A stretch of 64,000 bases of DNA, taken from contig OZ020488.1 in NCBI GenBank assembly GCA_963971405.1, positions 2,480,001 through 2,544,000 on the forward strand. Direction: 5' to 3'. Shown here one piece after another: positions 33,001-45,357 of this stretch (position 1 is its first letter; the number at the start of each line of letters is the position of its first letter). The DNA comes from Psococerastis gibbosa (Eukaryota; Arthropoda; Insecta; Psocodea; Psocidae). Made by a program: the position numbers and the translations under genes. The notes under the pieces are model-generated. The model was given only the letters and a program-made list of their open reading frames with translations. It did no database searches and was not told the DNA's origin.

Positions 33001-33979
33001 GGTGCATTTACCATATATATATAAATATATACATTTACTAGCTCATGAAAGCATATATTCAAGCCCTGATTATGACGATCTGGCTTGGTCGGAAGTGGGG
33101 AAATCTGGTTTGGGTGTCTTCACTGTAGATGTCGATGAATAAATTATTCTTATTTTGTTGCTGTATTTTAATGAAAGTTTTTATTTTTCAGGTGGCCGAC
33201 ATTGCAGCAGTAGGCCTAGCTGTGAAAGGCAACACTGTAATGTGTTTGAATTTTGGCGCGAAGTGACAGCAGAAAAGAAAGTGGGCAGTTGTGAACTTGT
33301 TTTTTGGAGACGTGGACAAGTCTGGGTTTTTTTCGTTTGATAAATTCATTTCTAAAATGAAGTTTTGAAAGGGAGTCGCCCTTGGGCCGGGTGGCTACGG
33401 CGCCACACCAGGTTTTTTTGGACTATAACTTTTACAAGACTATGAGAGACGGAGCATCAGCCATCATGTAACAGTCGGCCAGAAGGGCGGACTGCGTTGC
33501 GGGGGTTTCAGCAGTAAGAGGGCAGATGACCTGCAGGACTTGCTAAATTAATCCAGCATTCCGACCTAGAGGCAGTCAACTCCATTCACCGTAATTCATC
33601 ACGCAAGTAAGATCAAGCCAGTGTACTTTTTTTCCTATAGTTCCAGGTTTCAAAGCCGTGTAGGCACGTTCTTCCGCTCTTCAAGCATGTGCCGAAATTA
33701 CGAGATGGGCGGAGCAACTAGGCTGGTATCCTACCCAGTTAGTTTACAATGTGTTTATTAATTAGCTACCCTCCTTGACCTAGTGTGGGCTTCTGCGAGG
33801 GGGTTAGGTATCGTGTAGGGAGACGATAGCGTCGTCCCTGGCATTCTGGCCATTGCCGGGATATTAGGAATTTGAGATTTAGTTTAAGAAGACTGCTTGG
33901 GCCAGTGGCGCCTGTATAGACGTTTAATGTGAACTTTTTCGGCTTTATGCGCTTTCCTGCCTTCTCTCAGAAGCCCTCA
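33001..33979. other. Intergenic, repeat-derived
   Basis: No gene is supported. The 61-residue frame at 33155 is weak. The dispersed repeat at 33828-33915 lies inside. Confidence 0.4.
33828..33915 (+). repeat. Dispersed repeat, copy 2 (copy 1 at 8186-8275)
   Basis: TAGCGTCGTCCCTGGCATTC and GGGCCAGTGG match the copy near 8 kb. It ends about 65 bases before the Harbinger element begins. Confidence 0.6.
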
Positions 33980-34294
33980 GGCCTGGTTTATAGAAAAATT
34001 AACGTAGGAATAGGAATAGGAATAACCGTATGCGTTTACGTAAACGTTTACTTTAAAGAAAAATACCCCATTCATAGAAAACTTGTTGCGGCATAGCGAC
34101 AACACTAGAAAAGGCTAATAAAACAAGGGGAATTTGTCGCCATTTTATATATTTCAGGCTGCCAACCTTAAAATACCGGGGAATGATGACGCAAACCTGC
34201 AATGTTTATAAACAATAAACATTTACATTTTAAAAAATTTTAATGCGCGTGGTTATTTCATTAATTCAAATTACATTTATTTCATAATTTTAAA

Positions 34295-36738
34295 ATGTCA
34301 AACTGTAATAACAGCCAAGAGCAGCTTCAACTTGATGCCAAAATTGTTGACTGGGTACAAATGTACCCATTCATTTACGATAAAAAATCAAAATCATTTA
34401 AAGATGTATTAAAGAAGACGAATGCTTGGAAGGAAATCGCAATGAATTGCGGCATTGGAGAAATGAATTGTAAGTAGCAATATAACAGTTTAATAATATT
34501 ATGTAAAATATATTTAACAATATGCTGTTTGATAGTCACTAAGCATAATTTTTTGTTGTTGATTGATGAAACTTGCATTCTGTTGTATTGAGTATATACT
34601 CAATACGTATATACTAAGTATATAAATGAATGCTTTTGGCGCATCTAGTAACTGGTTTTGGCAATGTTTGGAAATTCAATTATTATACCTGCCTCATAAA
34701 TGTCATCTTTTATATTTTAGGGGAATACTCAGCGAACCGCTGGAAGCAGCTCCGGGAGCAGTACAGTAAAAAAAACGGCCCCTGCACTCTGGGGCGGAAG
34801 GCGTCGGTAAAGAGTCTGACCCAATTGTACGGGCCATGGAGTTTCTCGAAGAACACATTGTTCGTAGGAAGTAAGTTTTTTGTAACTGATAACAAAGAGG
34901 AAAGTTATAAATACCCCTAATTAAGGAATAGGCCCTACACAATTTGTTAATTTGTCGATGTGACGGGTCGTCGTCGATCATGACTACCTACCTGCATTGA
35001 AATATAAAATTACTTTACCATCACAGATTATATTACTAAAGAAAACGAAGCATTCAGTATATTTTTGCGCAATGTGGAAATGAGAATTGAACATTGATTA
35101 TATTAATTTCAATTGTTTTGCTTTCAGAAAAGTGGGAAATCTCTCATCTCTACTGTCACAGCAAACACAGCGCCCGTAAGTTTTATCTTGCCCCTTGCCC
35201 GTCACTATTACAGTATGTTCATCATATCTTCACCGAGATACTGACAGCCAGTCTACAACAATAAATTGTTAGATTTCACAAGAAATAATCATTTTAGAGA
35301 CGTCAAAAAAATTTTAAATTCTACAAGAAGTATAGGCTATATCTAAATTTTGAAAGAAATTGTGATTCGGCCGCCTTGCATAAGCCGTATTATTCATTTA
35401 TTTGTATTCATTTTATTTCTTGATTTACTAATATTCCTGTTATTATTGCAGTACACTTACAAACATCCCCATCGTTGTGACTGAAGAGGGAGAGGATGTC
35501 ACTACAGACTCCTTTGCTTACTCGTGAGTATAACCATTCTACGTTGATAAATTAATTATACGTAACATTTTTTCTTATTTACTATTTATTTACAATAAGT
35601 TACAAATATTGTGCCTGGTATATGTAAATCTTGTCGAAGGGTACCTATTACACAATATCATAGGATATTTGTACTTCTTGCTGTTGCTAATTTCTACATG
35701 AAATTTAAATTGCGGGAAATTTAATTCCGCTATTAACTTTATAAAATAGTTGCATGAAAAGAAATTAAATAGGTACGCTATAATGTTGTGTGTAAATTAG
35801 TAGAACTTCCACGGCCCAAATCTTGTTGGATTACCATTCTAATTTGTTCGTTAATTGTTTATCATACTGCATTTTGATTTTAGAGCTTGTGTTATGTAGC
35901 TTGCATCTTTTGTGTTTAGACTGGTTTTTTTTACACTTCACCATGGCGTGAGCCGAAACCGGTTGTCTATTTTATTTCATTAAGTTATGACGTTAAACTA
36001 TACAAAGTTAGTTTAATTCTTTACAATGGATAATAAAACCTCTTTTTATATATTTCTTGGAATAATGATACTATAATTGATGAGTTACTTTGTTGCACGC
36101 CCTAATTAATTAAAGGCGCGATGGTTACTTGTAATAAGTTACTTAGTTAGGCGGCTAAAGAGGTTATTCGTATACATTCATTCAAATTGCATAAACATAA
36201 AATAATAAAAATAAAAAATTGAAATGATAGATTATAATAATGGAGACGTTCGTTTCATTTCAGATTTCCTCTGGGGGAAGAAGAGCCTACTGTTCTCATA
36301 ACAGTACCTCCTTCGGTAGTGCCTACTGACATGTTGGAGGTGAACATGCCCCCACTTAAGTCCACTCCTGCATCGTCATCGTCATCGGTTGATGTCCCTT
36401 CTTCCTCGCCGGTAGACACGGCGAGAAGTTCAGAGACACCAAAGGCGCGGTCGCAGGGAGGGAAGCCAGCAAGACTGAATCCCACCACATACGGCATGGA
36501 GTCTGCCATCAGAGACTTCGGGAATGATATCAAGTCTGCCCTGATTGCCAACAAAGGAGATAAGGCACCTCCACCAACCGAAAAGCAACGTTTAAACTCG
36601 GATGAGGCTTTTTGTGAGTGGGCTGCTGCCCAAAATCGTGAAATTTTTGCCCGGCTCCAGAGCCGGGAGGCGAAGAAAAGGTTCAGGCGTCGCCTGTACG
36701 ATTTCTATGAGTTGTGTGATGATGAATTTATGTTCTAA
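34295..36738 (+). pseudogene. Harbinger accessory MADF-like DNA-binding protein, frameshifted
   Basis: Five exons with good GT/AG borders: 34295-34469, 34721-34870, 35128-35175, 35452-35523 and 36264-36738. Exon 1 gives a MADF/Myb-SANT-like start (DWVQMYPFIYDKKSKSF). Exon 2 continues NRWKQLREQYSKK. All later exons fit one frame only if one base is restored in the A8 run at about 34769-34776, after which the frame reads AMEFLEEHIVRRK. The last exon has a Ser/Pro-rich linker and a basic C-terminal helix (QSREAKKRFRRRLYDFY). In this superfamily the accessory protein binds the element ends and helps bring the transposase to DNA. As sequenced, the frame is broken; an assembly error in the homopolymer is the main alternative. 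Confidence 0.7.
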
Positions 36739-38187
36739 ATATCCATCTTCATCAATGATCAATTCGGCCCGGTGTCTGAGCCTCTTCCACTCACTGTTTA
36801 TACTCTCACGTTTGTATGTCCAGTTGCGATTTACTTATTCCATTTACACTTTTCTATTTCGCTTTAAAATATGTTGTAAATATGTTATTATGTCATTAAA
36901 TCTAATGCTCTATCTAGACAGGTATTGCAGGTCTCATTTATGCCAGCATGGCCTGCCGGCAATACCCGTCTATATAGAGCCTTAATTAAACCTAATTGTT
37001 AATTGTATAACGAACTCATTCACAACTTGAACTTTTCCAACATCAACGACACACCTAGTGTATCGTTAGTAACATTTCGACAGGTATGGTATATATTTCG
37101 ACAGGAAAGTACTATAGCTTTTCCTTTTACGTATTCAATGTTATCGTTAGTATAAGGGTCGAACCCATCAATTAAGTCTAGTACCAAGGAAAGCTTGAAA
37201 CTAATTATAAATATTTAGTTAAAACTCTCCGTAAGTTCATTTCTCGTTTCGACCCTTTGCACGGTTCCCACGACCTCATGTAAACTTGTGATAAGCTTTT
37301 AATTAGTAAGGTATGTGCCATTCATAGGAATAGGGAAAATATACGGTTTATTTTTTATTCTAATAGAAACTATTAATCTTTATCAAAGGCCAATGTGCCT
37401 CCCAACAACTAACAAAGACATCTTCAGGAAATGACAACAAATTTCATTTCGTTGAAATTATGTTTACAAGTTGCCTCCGGCGTTATAATTATAAGTAAAG
37501 TTTTTTGGAACTTGGTGAGTGCCACCGTAATGAGGCTTGTAGCATGTTCTCAACAAATTTCCTTACATATTTTATAAGACGGAAACATGGTAGTTACTTC
37601 GGAGAGGATCAAACTGTCTCGTGAGTGTCACATTCACGGGAAAGTTTGTGGGAGCCACCATTTGTAGACTGTAAGTAAGTAAGACTGTAGACTTTTACAA
37701 ACGACGAGATAGATTCATTGTAATCAATTGACAGTATTATATTATAAAAAAGTCTTAGAGCAAATTAACGTAACAATTACACTGGGACAACTAAACTTAA
37801 AATTACACAAATAAAAGGAATCAATTTAGATGTCAAGTATCAATTCACTGTAGGTTCAAATGTACTAGTAGTACTGTCCCAATGGCCGAAAGTTGTCCAG
37901 GACTAGTTGAACCATAGGCAAATCGTAGATATGGGGGTTCATTTAGAGATGATTTGACCAATCAACCTATATCCGGAAGTGAACGGTGTATCCGCTGAAG
38001 TTTGTCCCGCGGAGTTTCGGGAAATAGCTTTTAATTTTTTACGGCCGAACCGTGAGTGATAGGCAAAAACTAAAAACACTTTTATTACTAATGTCTGGGG
38101 TGGCCAATCCATTGGTATTTTTAGATTTTAGATAGTTTTCAAAATTCGATACATGACTATAAAATCCAACCTGTCCATGGAGACCAT

Positions 38188-40435
38188 TTAACAATTCAAT
38201 TTTCCCCTCCTTACGTAAGCTACTTGCCCAGGAAGGCTTCCTTCATCGCTTACGAAATAGTCAGCAAGTTTTTCTCTGACTTCGAAAGCCTGCTTTTTTG
38301 CATTTCTGGAACCGAAGGGAATGCAAGACTGTAAATTATTCGCATCCTGGCGAAAATTGCCAGGAATCACACTCCCATCGGCTTCCTCAGCATCGGCAAA
38401 TCCTGGCGGTATATATTTCTCAACAATTTTACTTCTTATAAAATTGTGGAGAATTACAGCTGCCAATGTCAACTTCTCCGCACTTTCGGGAGACGCTAAA
38501 ATGTGACCCCGAAATATGCGGAACCTTGAGGCGAGGATACCGAATGCATTTCCGACAATCCTTCTGCCTCTAGATATCCGGTAATTATATATCGCTTTTT
38601 TCTCCGGTAAGTTTTGTCCTGCGAAAGGCTTCATCAAGTTCCGCTTAAGTGGGAATGCGTCATCTCCAACAATAAAAAATGGCAGCTCTCCGGCCCCCTC
38701 TACACACCTACCATCCGGGATACCAAACCTAGACGAAATGGTGTCCGTTAAAATTATTTGGCCGAAAACAGTGGAGGCAAACACGCCACTGTCAGCCTCG
38801 GACCCATAAGCCCCAATATCCACAACCGAAAAGTTGTAGTCGTGATCGACTAAGGCCATTAGGACAATACTAAAAGTTCTTTTATAATTAAAAAACATGG
38901 AGCCTGACTCGTTGGGAGCTTGTATCGTTATATGTTTGCCATCGATGGCTCCCAGACAATTGGGAACTCCCCACCGACTCTGGAATCCATCAGCTACATT
39001 GATCCAGTCGCCTTGCGTGGGGCAAGGTAAACATTCCCCCTTCAATGTAGCGATGATGGCATCTAATACTTCCCCCACAATTTGCCAGACCGTCGTGTGT
39101 CCAATTTGGAACGCCCATGCCAGCTGCTGCAAGGATGATCCTTGCGACAAATATCTGAAAAAAAAGCAATTGATACTATATGAACAAATGTAATTCGCAA
39201 CAAATATGTACAAATGGCCAGTTGTAAATTGCTTCTTCGGGAGGTGACGAACAGTACAGTTTCCAGTTCATTTTTCGAAATTAAATTGTATTATTATTAT
39301 TTTAATTATTATCATTAATTTTGGTGCGAGGGCACTTTTGGGGAATAATTGAGGAGCAAACATTCAAAACGGCACTAATCCATTTTCGTTAAATGTTCAG
39401 GAAACAGTAAATACAAATTCCTGCTTAATATAACAATAGGAAAAGGCACCCGGGGGACTGGAGTGGGAAGATGATGATGATAATAAGTATCTAGGAATAT
39501 CAGAAGGCAGGTTGAAATTGTTTTCCTTGGTCTTGATTAGCGATTTTGATGTACTCATTGTATCAATTTTTATATTTCTGGATTAGTGACGTTTTGAAAG
39601 AGTGCTCCTCATTACTAAATTAATGTGTATATTGCAATGATGGTTATGAAGTAACAATAAGGGGTTTAATATCAATATTAGCTGTCGAGTGCGCTAAAAA
39701 AAGGCTGAAAATGATATGACATTATTAGTGTCAACTCCCTGGACTTTATCGTGTACACGGTACGAGCCGTCGTACAGCTGGTAAAAAAGTGTAGTCTACT
39801 TTAGATCTATACTTACTGCAGGGTCAGTGCAAGCTTCATATCAGCTGGAATGGCACGTACGGTCTTCTTTATCAGCAGATGCTGCACTTTCCTGAGAAGA
39901 ATTTCATACGTTGCCCGGTCCATTCTCGTGTATTTAAAGAATTCATCTTGGTCTTGCCTCTTCATAGCCAAAAAATATTTAAATTGACCTCTCTGGTCGT
40001 AGCGTCCCCGGTTAATACTACGAACCTGAAATACAATGCAACGTTATTAAAATTGCGAAATGACGGGGCAGCAGTACCGCACAACACTACAACTTTTAGC
40101 CTACAACTGATATTTATTAATTGAAAATATCTACAGACGTTTAATGTTAATGTACAGTGCAATACATCTATTCAATCACCCGTTGTTCAATACAGCCACA
40201 AGTCCCCATTTCAAGTGGACACAATTGGTGGGTGCTAATTAATAAAAGTACGTTTCATAGTATTTATTAAATAACATACAACTAATTATGACCTAGCTGT
40301 GAATGCCTTCACAAAATGAATAATCACCTGCCATCTTCTTCTCAAGCGTGGTCTTCTTTGCGATATTGTAGCACCAATAGCCGTCATTAAAACAAAACTT
40401 GCAGCAGCAACAATGCACAAATCGCCTAAGTCCAT
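38188..40435 (-). CDS. PIF/Harbinger transposase (HARBI1-like), catalytic Glu replaced
   Basis: Three exons on the minus strand join in one frame: 40435-40328, 40025-39817 and 39154-38188, about 427 residues. Exon 2 has the helix-turn-helix-side sequence AIPADMKLALTLQ running into YLSQGSSLQQLAWAF of exon 3. The DDE_Tnp_4 core has GAIDGKH (Asp about 177), EADSG (about 227) and GDDAFPL (about 270). The block normally V-E-N-A-F-G reads IVGNAFGILASRF: the Glu codon is GGA (38551-38553), so position 307 is Gly. The frame is otherwise complete to LNC and a stop. Loss of that Glu should abolish cleavage. The real promoter is probably disturbed by the hAT 76 bases upstream. Confidence 0.8.
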
Positions 40436-40511
40436 TTTTAAACCTTTTTAAAACAATATCAAAGAAAGAATAAAATATAAATTTATAACTTGCAACAATT
40501 TGATACGAGAC

Positions 40512-43500
40512 TAAGGCTACCATTCGTCCCGTTTTTAACGGGACAGTCCCGTTTTTTAGCTTACTGTCCCGTGTCCCGTCAAATTGTTGCCGGGACGCGA
40601 TAATGCCCCTTTTTATCATTTATCGAACAAATCGATAACTTTTGAAAAAAAAGAAGATATTTTGCAATAAAAATAAATCAATGGTAATGTTTGAATTTTG
40701 CCGCCAAAGTTCTAAATCTATTTCGATTTGATTTCACTGTACGAAGATGACTTGTTCGAGTGTTCGGCGTCCTTCTCCTTTACGTCCCGTGGCTGGAGTT
40801 ATCAATATGGCTGCTAGTGTAGACTGCACAAGATAAATGCGCAATTCGTCGGGTAAAATAGCCTGCACAAGCTAAGTACAGAGTTTTTGACCAGGTCCAG
40901 GTATCCGTTCAATGTGTAATAAGACTTCGATATTTCTTGGGTTGGTACTTATCTCTGATAGTTGGCTTATGGTTAACGGGTGCCTCTCGTAAGTCATATG
41001 ATGGCTCCCGCCACTACAGTTAATATATTTCTATGCTCATTTACTTGGCCGCCGGCAGGAAAGGAAAAAAAAACGAAGCAAAGATGCCTAAAAGAAAGTG
41101 CACTTTTAATGAGAAATTGCAGAGTAAATTTCCATATTTGAGCTCAACTGAGAGGGATAGCGAAGTTACATGTTCTTTTTGTAAGATAAAATTTTCAATT
41201 GGTCATGGAGGAAACGCTGACATTATACAACATGAGAGAACTGTTAAGCATAAGGCTGCCTTAGCAGCCGCAGCTTCTTCTTCGAAAATGGACAGCTATT
41301 TCGCCAAGAAAAACTTGGGTAAGCAAATATTTTGGACTTTGTATGGTATTTGAAGAGTTTAGAGTAGACACTTATGAAATTTTTAAATACGGTAGTGAGG
41401 TACAATATAATGTAAATAAATTGACACCTGCTTTAAAGTAATGGCTTCAGTGAACGGTAAGTTTTTTGGGCTTCCGGACTAACTCCCCGCGCTCATAAGG
41501 TTTAGATAAAAAGACTGCTGAACATTAAAAAGAGCTGTTTCGTGGAGAAATAACGTCATTTTATTCTTTTCTGTTAGGTAGCGATGAGGCGAAAATGGCT
41601 GCTGCCGAAGGTACCTTCGCCTTCCATACGGTGCGCCACTACCAAAGTTACAGCTCTATGGATTGTACATCGAAACTCATCAAGAAATTATATGACGCGA
41701 AGTTCAGTTGCGCTCGCACAAAATGTGAGGCAATTGTGAACCAAGTTCTGGTGCCATGGGCTAAGGAACTTCTTTTTAATGACTTGAGTAAAGTTAGCTT
41801 TGTAACCTTAAGTGTTGACGCTAGCAATCACAAGGACATAAAATTGTTTCCAGTTTTAGTGAGATATTTTCTTCCAGAATCAGGTGTTCATGTGAAAATG
41901 CTTGAATTTGATTCAGTTGCTGGTGAAACATCGACAATCCTAACAGAACATGTTCTGCCTGTTATAGAAAAGCACAATTTTGAAAAAAAGCTCATCTGCT
42001 TATCCGCTGATAACACCAACTCTATGTTCGGAGGAGTGAATCGTGGTGGTGAGAACAATTTATTTAAAAAGCTTCAAGACAGGTTAAATAAGCCGCTCGT
42101 AGGCATTGGATGCATGGCTCACATTGTACATAACAGTGTAGAATCAGCTGTGGCTCTGCTGCCAGTTGATGTGGAAAATATAATTGTAAAAATATACAAG
42201 TATCTCCACATATATATCGTTAGAGTGGAGCGATTGAAAACGTTCTGCGATTTCGTGAGTTTAACATACCGCCAAGTGTTAGGATATAGCAGCACACGGT
42301 GGCTGGCATTAATGCCAGCCCTGGAAAGAATTTTGCAAATTTACGATGCGCTAAAAAGTTTTTTTCTGTCCGAATCAGGATGCCCTGTTTCGCTGCAAAC
42401 GTTTTTTGAAAATAAAGATTCAGAAGTATGGTTAATGTTTCTGCACAGTCAACTGACTGCGTTTGAAGTATGCATAAGGGAAATTGAAAGACAGAACGTT
42501 TCTTTTGCCGAATCATATTCAAGTTATGAGAGTCTTATCAACAAAATTCAATGCTGCAAAGACGAAGCTTTTATAAGCCTTCCAGTAAAGCAGGTTTTAC
42601 GGAATTTAGACATGAACGAGGAGGAAAAAGCAAGAATAATGTCATATGTGCATTCTTTTTATGAGCGGGCATCTGCATACTTAATTTCTTGGGGAAAACA
42701 ATTCAAGGGCTCCAGCTCTTGTGGTTGGTCTGAGCTTAGTTCACCAATTGAGTGGAATAAAGTGGAGGCTTCATTGGCTGATATGAATTCAATCGAAATT
42801 GACCACACGGCGCTTTTCGATGAAGTAGCCACTATAAAAGATTTAATAAAGGCAAAAATTCCTGTCTGGAGGGAAACTAAAGCCCTGGCGCATGATAAGT
42901 GGGTGGAAATATTTAAAGAAGCAGATGAGAAGGGGGTACTATTGCCAAACTTGAAGAAAACAGTAGAGTATTGTATGTGTCTACCAGGTTCCAATGCCGG
43001 AATAGAACGTCTGTTTTCTAAATTGAATCTTTTTTGGTCGTCTGGAAAAACAAACATGCTCGAACAAAACGTAGGTAATGCATTGTCCTTGTTGTATAAT
43101 TTAAATTTTCCATGTTCCGAAATGTACGACAAAATAGTTGAAAACAAAAAGTTGTGCAGAGAAATTCACTCTCGGCAAAAGTACGGCTACGCCGCTAATA
43201 CAAAATAAATGGTTACTGTATGATAATGAACCGTGTTATTATTTCTTTACTTTAAGAGCATATACCCCAAGGGGAGGGACTCAGCCGGTTCAAGGAACAT
43301 GGGACAGGGCCGACGGGGGCAAACTTACAAAATCGTCTAAGATGTACCTATACTAAAAAAAGGTGAAAAAAATCTGCTGCGTCGGTCGGCCTATTTTAGT
43401 GAGCGATAGCCTAATTTACATGGGAATGAACACCACGAAAACTAATTTCAACCCCCGCCTCTTGGAAAAATTCTATAGGTGTCCCGTTTTCTTGCAAAAT

Positions 43501-43516
43501 AAAAATGGTAGCCTTA
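40512..43516 (+). mobile_element. Complete hAT element nested in the Harbinger
   Basis: The 3005-bp element has 13-bp perfect inverted ends TAAGGCTACCATT. TACGAGAC is exactly duplicated on each side (40504-40511 and 43517-43524). Subterminal DNA has repeated GTCCCGT and ACGGGAC words (about 40525-40580). It holds one spliced, undamaged transposase gene, so this looks like a recent and possibly autonomous insertion. Confidence 0.92.
41084..43208 (+). CDS. hAT transposase, one intron, apparently intact
   Basis: Exon 1 (41084-41318, from MPKRKCTFNEKLQSKF) ends at G|GTAAGC. Exon 2 (41578-43208) starts after CTGTTAG, and the two join in frame for about 621 residues. Exon 1 encodes a BED-like finger (CSFCKIKFSIGHGGN with a distal H....H). 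Exon 2 has the hAT core: VTLSVDASN with the first Asp, LICLSADNTNSMFGGVNRGG around the second, CMAHIVHNSVE, and the C-terminal dimerisation block LPGSNAGIERLFSKL. It would cut and paste the element using the 13-bp ends. No stop or frameshift is seen. The Met at 41033 is also in frame but gives a less typical start. Confidence 0.85.
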
Positions 43517-43922
43517 TACGAGACAGCAATATTTAAACAAATGATTGACAATGTAAACAAACGACCGCCATGTTGTATTTCAGGTCCGAATAAACGGTAA
43601 TAATAAGAAAACAGGGCAACAGGTAAGGTAAACATAACGATCGCCATCCCTGAACGTAGCCGTAACTTATAAAAAGTTAAAACCTGGAGACTTTTCATAA
43701 GTTATGGTTACGGATAAGGTTGAGGCCGCGGCTCAATAAGTTCCTCAAGAATGCTTCTTAAGCTAAGTATAGTGTTAACTTTTGTGGAAACGGATATGGT
43801 TATTCCCATTCCTACGTTAATTTTTCTATAAATCAGGCCTTAGGCTTCGGATATCTCCTCTTTTACCCTTACTATGGACCTAATAGTAATGTTTAGTCTT
43901 CAGTGTAGTAAAATTTAATGTT

Positions 43923-44267
43923 TTGGTGGAGTTTCAAAGTCGTCCAGACACGACAACGGCAGCGATGACCAAAAAACTGAAGGGGAGAAAAAATAAATTT
44001 GTACAATCCTGGTGCGACATTCCTGAATTTAAGGGCTGGCTTACCAAATCAGAAACTTTAAGAGACGGTAACGAGATGGCATTTTGTAAAGTTTGTTGCA
44101 AGGACATTACAGCTCATAGAAATGACACAGATAAGCATAGAAATTCGCATCACCACAAGAGTGCTGCTAATAGCATAGCCAATACCGTAACGTTGCCTAA
44201 ATTGGTGAGTTCTAATGCCCCATCAATTTTAGCCAAAATAGTACAGTCATTTGGTGCTAAAAAATGA
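43923..44267 (+). pseudogene. BED-type zinc-finger fragment of a hAT-like gene
   Basis: Residues KFVQSWCDIPEFKGWLTKSE and EMAFCKVCCKDITAHRNDTD then KHRNSHHHK give a CxxC...H...H finger of the type at the start of some hAT transposases and their domesticated relatives. The frame stops after FGAKK, without a catalytic core. It begins 84 bases after the Harbinger right end. Confidence 0.6.
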
Positions 44268-44339
44268 GGTTACTTGGAAAGTTTTCCGGGAGTTTTAAAA
44301 ATTGGCGATTTTATAGATTTCGATTAAACGGCAAAACGA

Positions 44340-44930
44340 TAGGGTGTATGCCAGAAGCTCTGACCATGCAAGTAAAATCGCTCCTAGGATAATTCGAGGC
44401 CATCATCCCTCCTCAGTGATGGTCTGGTTGGGAGCATCATACCGGGGTATGACTGAAGTGCATTTTTGAGAAAAGGGTGTGAAGACTGGTGCTCTGGTGT
44501 ATCAAAATACGGTACTTGATAAGGTGGCTTTTGCATCAAGCCCTATTCAAAAACCAACGCTGGGTTTTTCAGCCGGATTCTACTCCAGCCCATAAAGCCA
44601 AGAGTACTCAGAAGTAGTTTCGTGACTTAGTGAGAATAACAACAACAACAACAACACAACAGTTTCGTGAGACCGTCCTCCAGCCCAGATCTTAATCCAT
44701 TGGACTATTCTATCTGGCGCACTATTGAGGAGAAAGCCTGTGCGAAACCCCACAAAAATTTGGACTCGCTGAAGAGGACAGAGGTCCATTTCGAAGGTAG
44801 TCGAAGAGATAGACATGGATGCGGTGCGGTTCTGCTATCGATGATTGGCGGCATTGGCCCCATCGTCTTCGAGCATGCATTCAGGCAAGAAGTGGGCATT
44901 TTGAATAATTTTTTTCCCTGTATTCCTTGA
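44340..44930 (+). pseudogene. mariner-like transposase relic
   Basis: In shifting frames the sequence gives a GVSWxGV-like stretch, RWVFQPDSTPAHKAKSTQ near 44555-44605 (the second-Asp block) and SSPDLNPLDYSIWRTIEEKA near 44680 (the third-Asp block). An AAC microsatellite at about 44637-44657 interrupts the order. Several frameshifts make it inactive. Confidence 0.65.
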
Positions 44931-44988
44931 CAACTGTTCTACATAGGCCTATCCATTAAATATTTTGTTTAACCCTTTCACTACCTTA

Positions 44989-45004
44989 GTTCGTCGCCAC
45001 GAAC
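44989..45004. repeat. piggyBac subterminal palindrome 1
   Basis: GTTCGTCGCCACGAAC, an imperfect member of a three-copy set, 16 bases inside the left end. Confidence 0.75.
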
Positions 45005-45341
45005 GTACTTTTGGCGGGCAAATTGTGGCGTTCAGTGGCAGCAGAATCTCTATAATGGCCGCTCAAATGACATTTTGAAGCCTCTTTCATAAGCTTAACA
45101 TAGATTTTTAACATTTTATTTTGTTTTGTTGTGAGAAAATATTTATTCTAGTAAAGATGGCGTCTACATCTAGTAATTCTGGTGGTAAGCTGTTCTTCTT
45201 TAACTAATTATAGGCTCTTCTGCACAGATTTGTATTAAAAAACTATTTTAAATTTTTGTGTGAAAGCTATATGAGTTTATGCATGCAATGTTTTGTCTAA
45301 ATTGTTTTTGTATACTAAAATATTCAACTCTATACTTTTGT

Positions 45342-45357
45342 GTTCGTCATGACGAAC
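45342..45357. repeat. piggyBac subterminal palindrome 2
   Basis: GTTCGTCATGACGAAC, a perfect 16-bp palindrome, inside the predicted intron of the transposase gene. Confidence 0.8.

Larger units (their letters stand above)
33980..43839. mobile_element. Two-gene PIF/Harbinger element
   Basis: Ends match as inverted repeats over about 38 bp: GGCCTGGTTTATAGAAAAAT at the left, GGCCTGATTTATAGAAAAAT read inward from the right. The left copy has a short GGAATA expansion. The 3-bp flanks are TCA and TTA, so the duplication is not exact. It carries a MADF-type gene (34295-36738, plus) and a transposase gene (38188-40435, minus), pointing toward each other, the usual Harbinger layout. A hAT element (40512-43516) inserted 76 bases upstream of the transposase start codon. 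Without it the element is about 6.85 kb. Confidence 0.85.
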
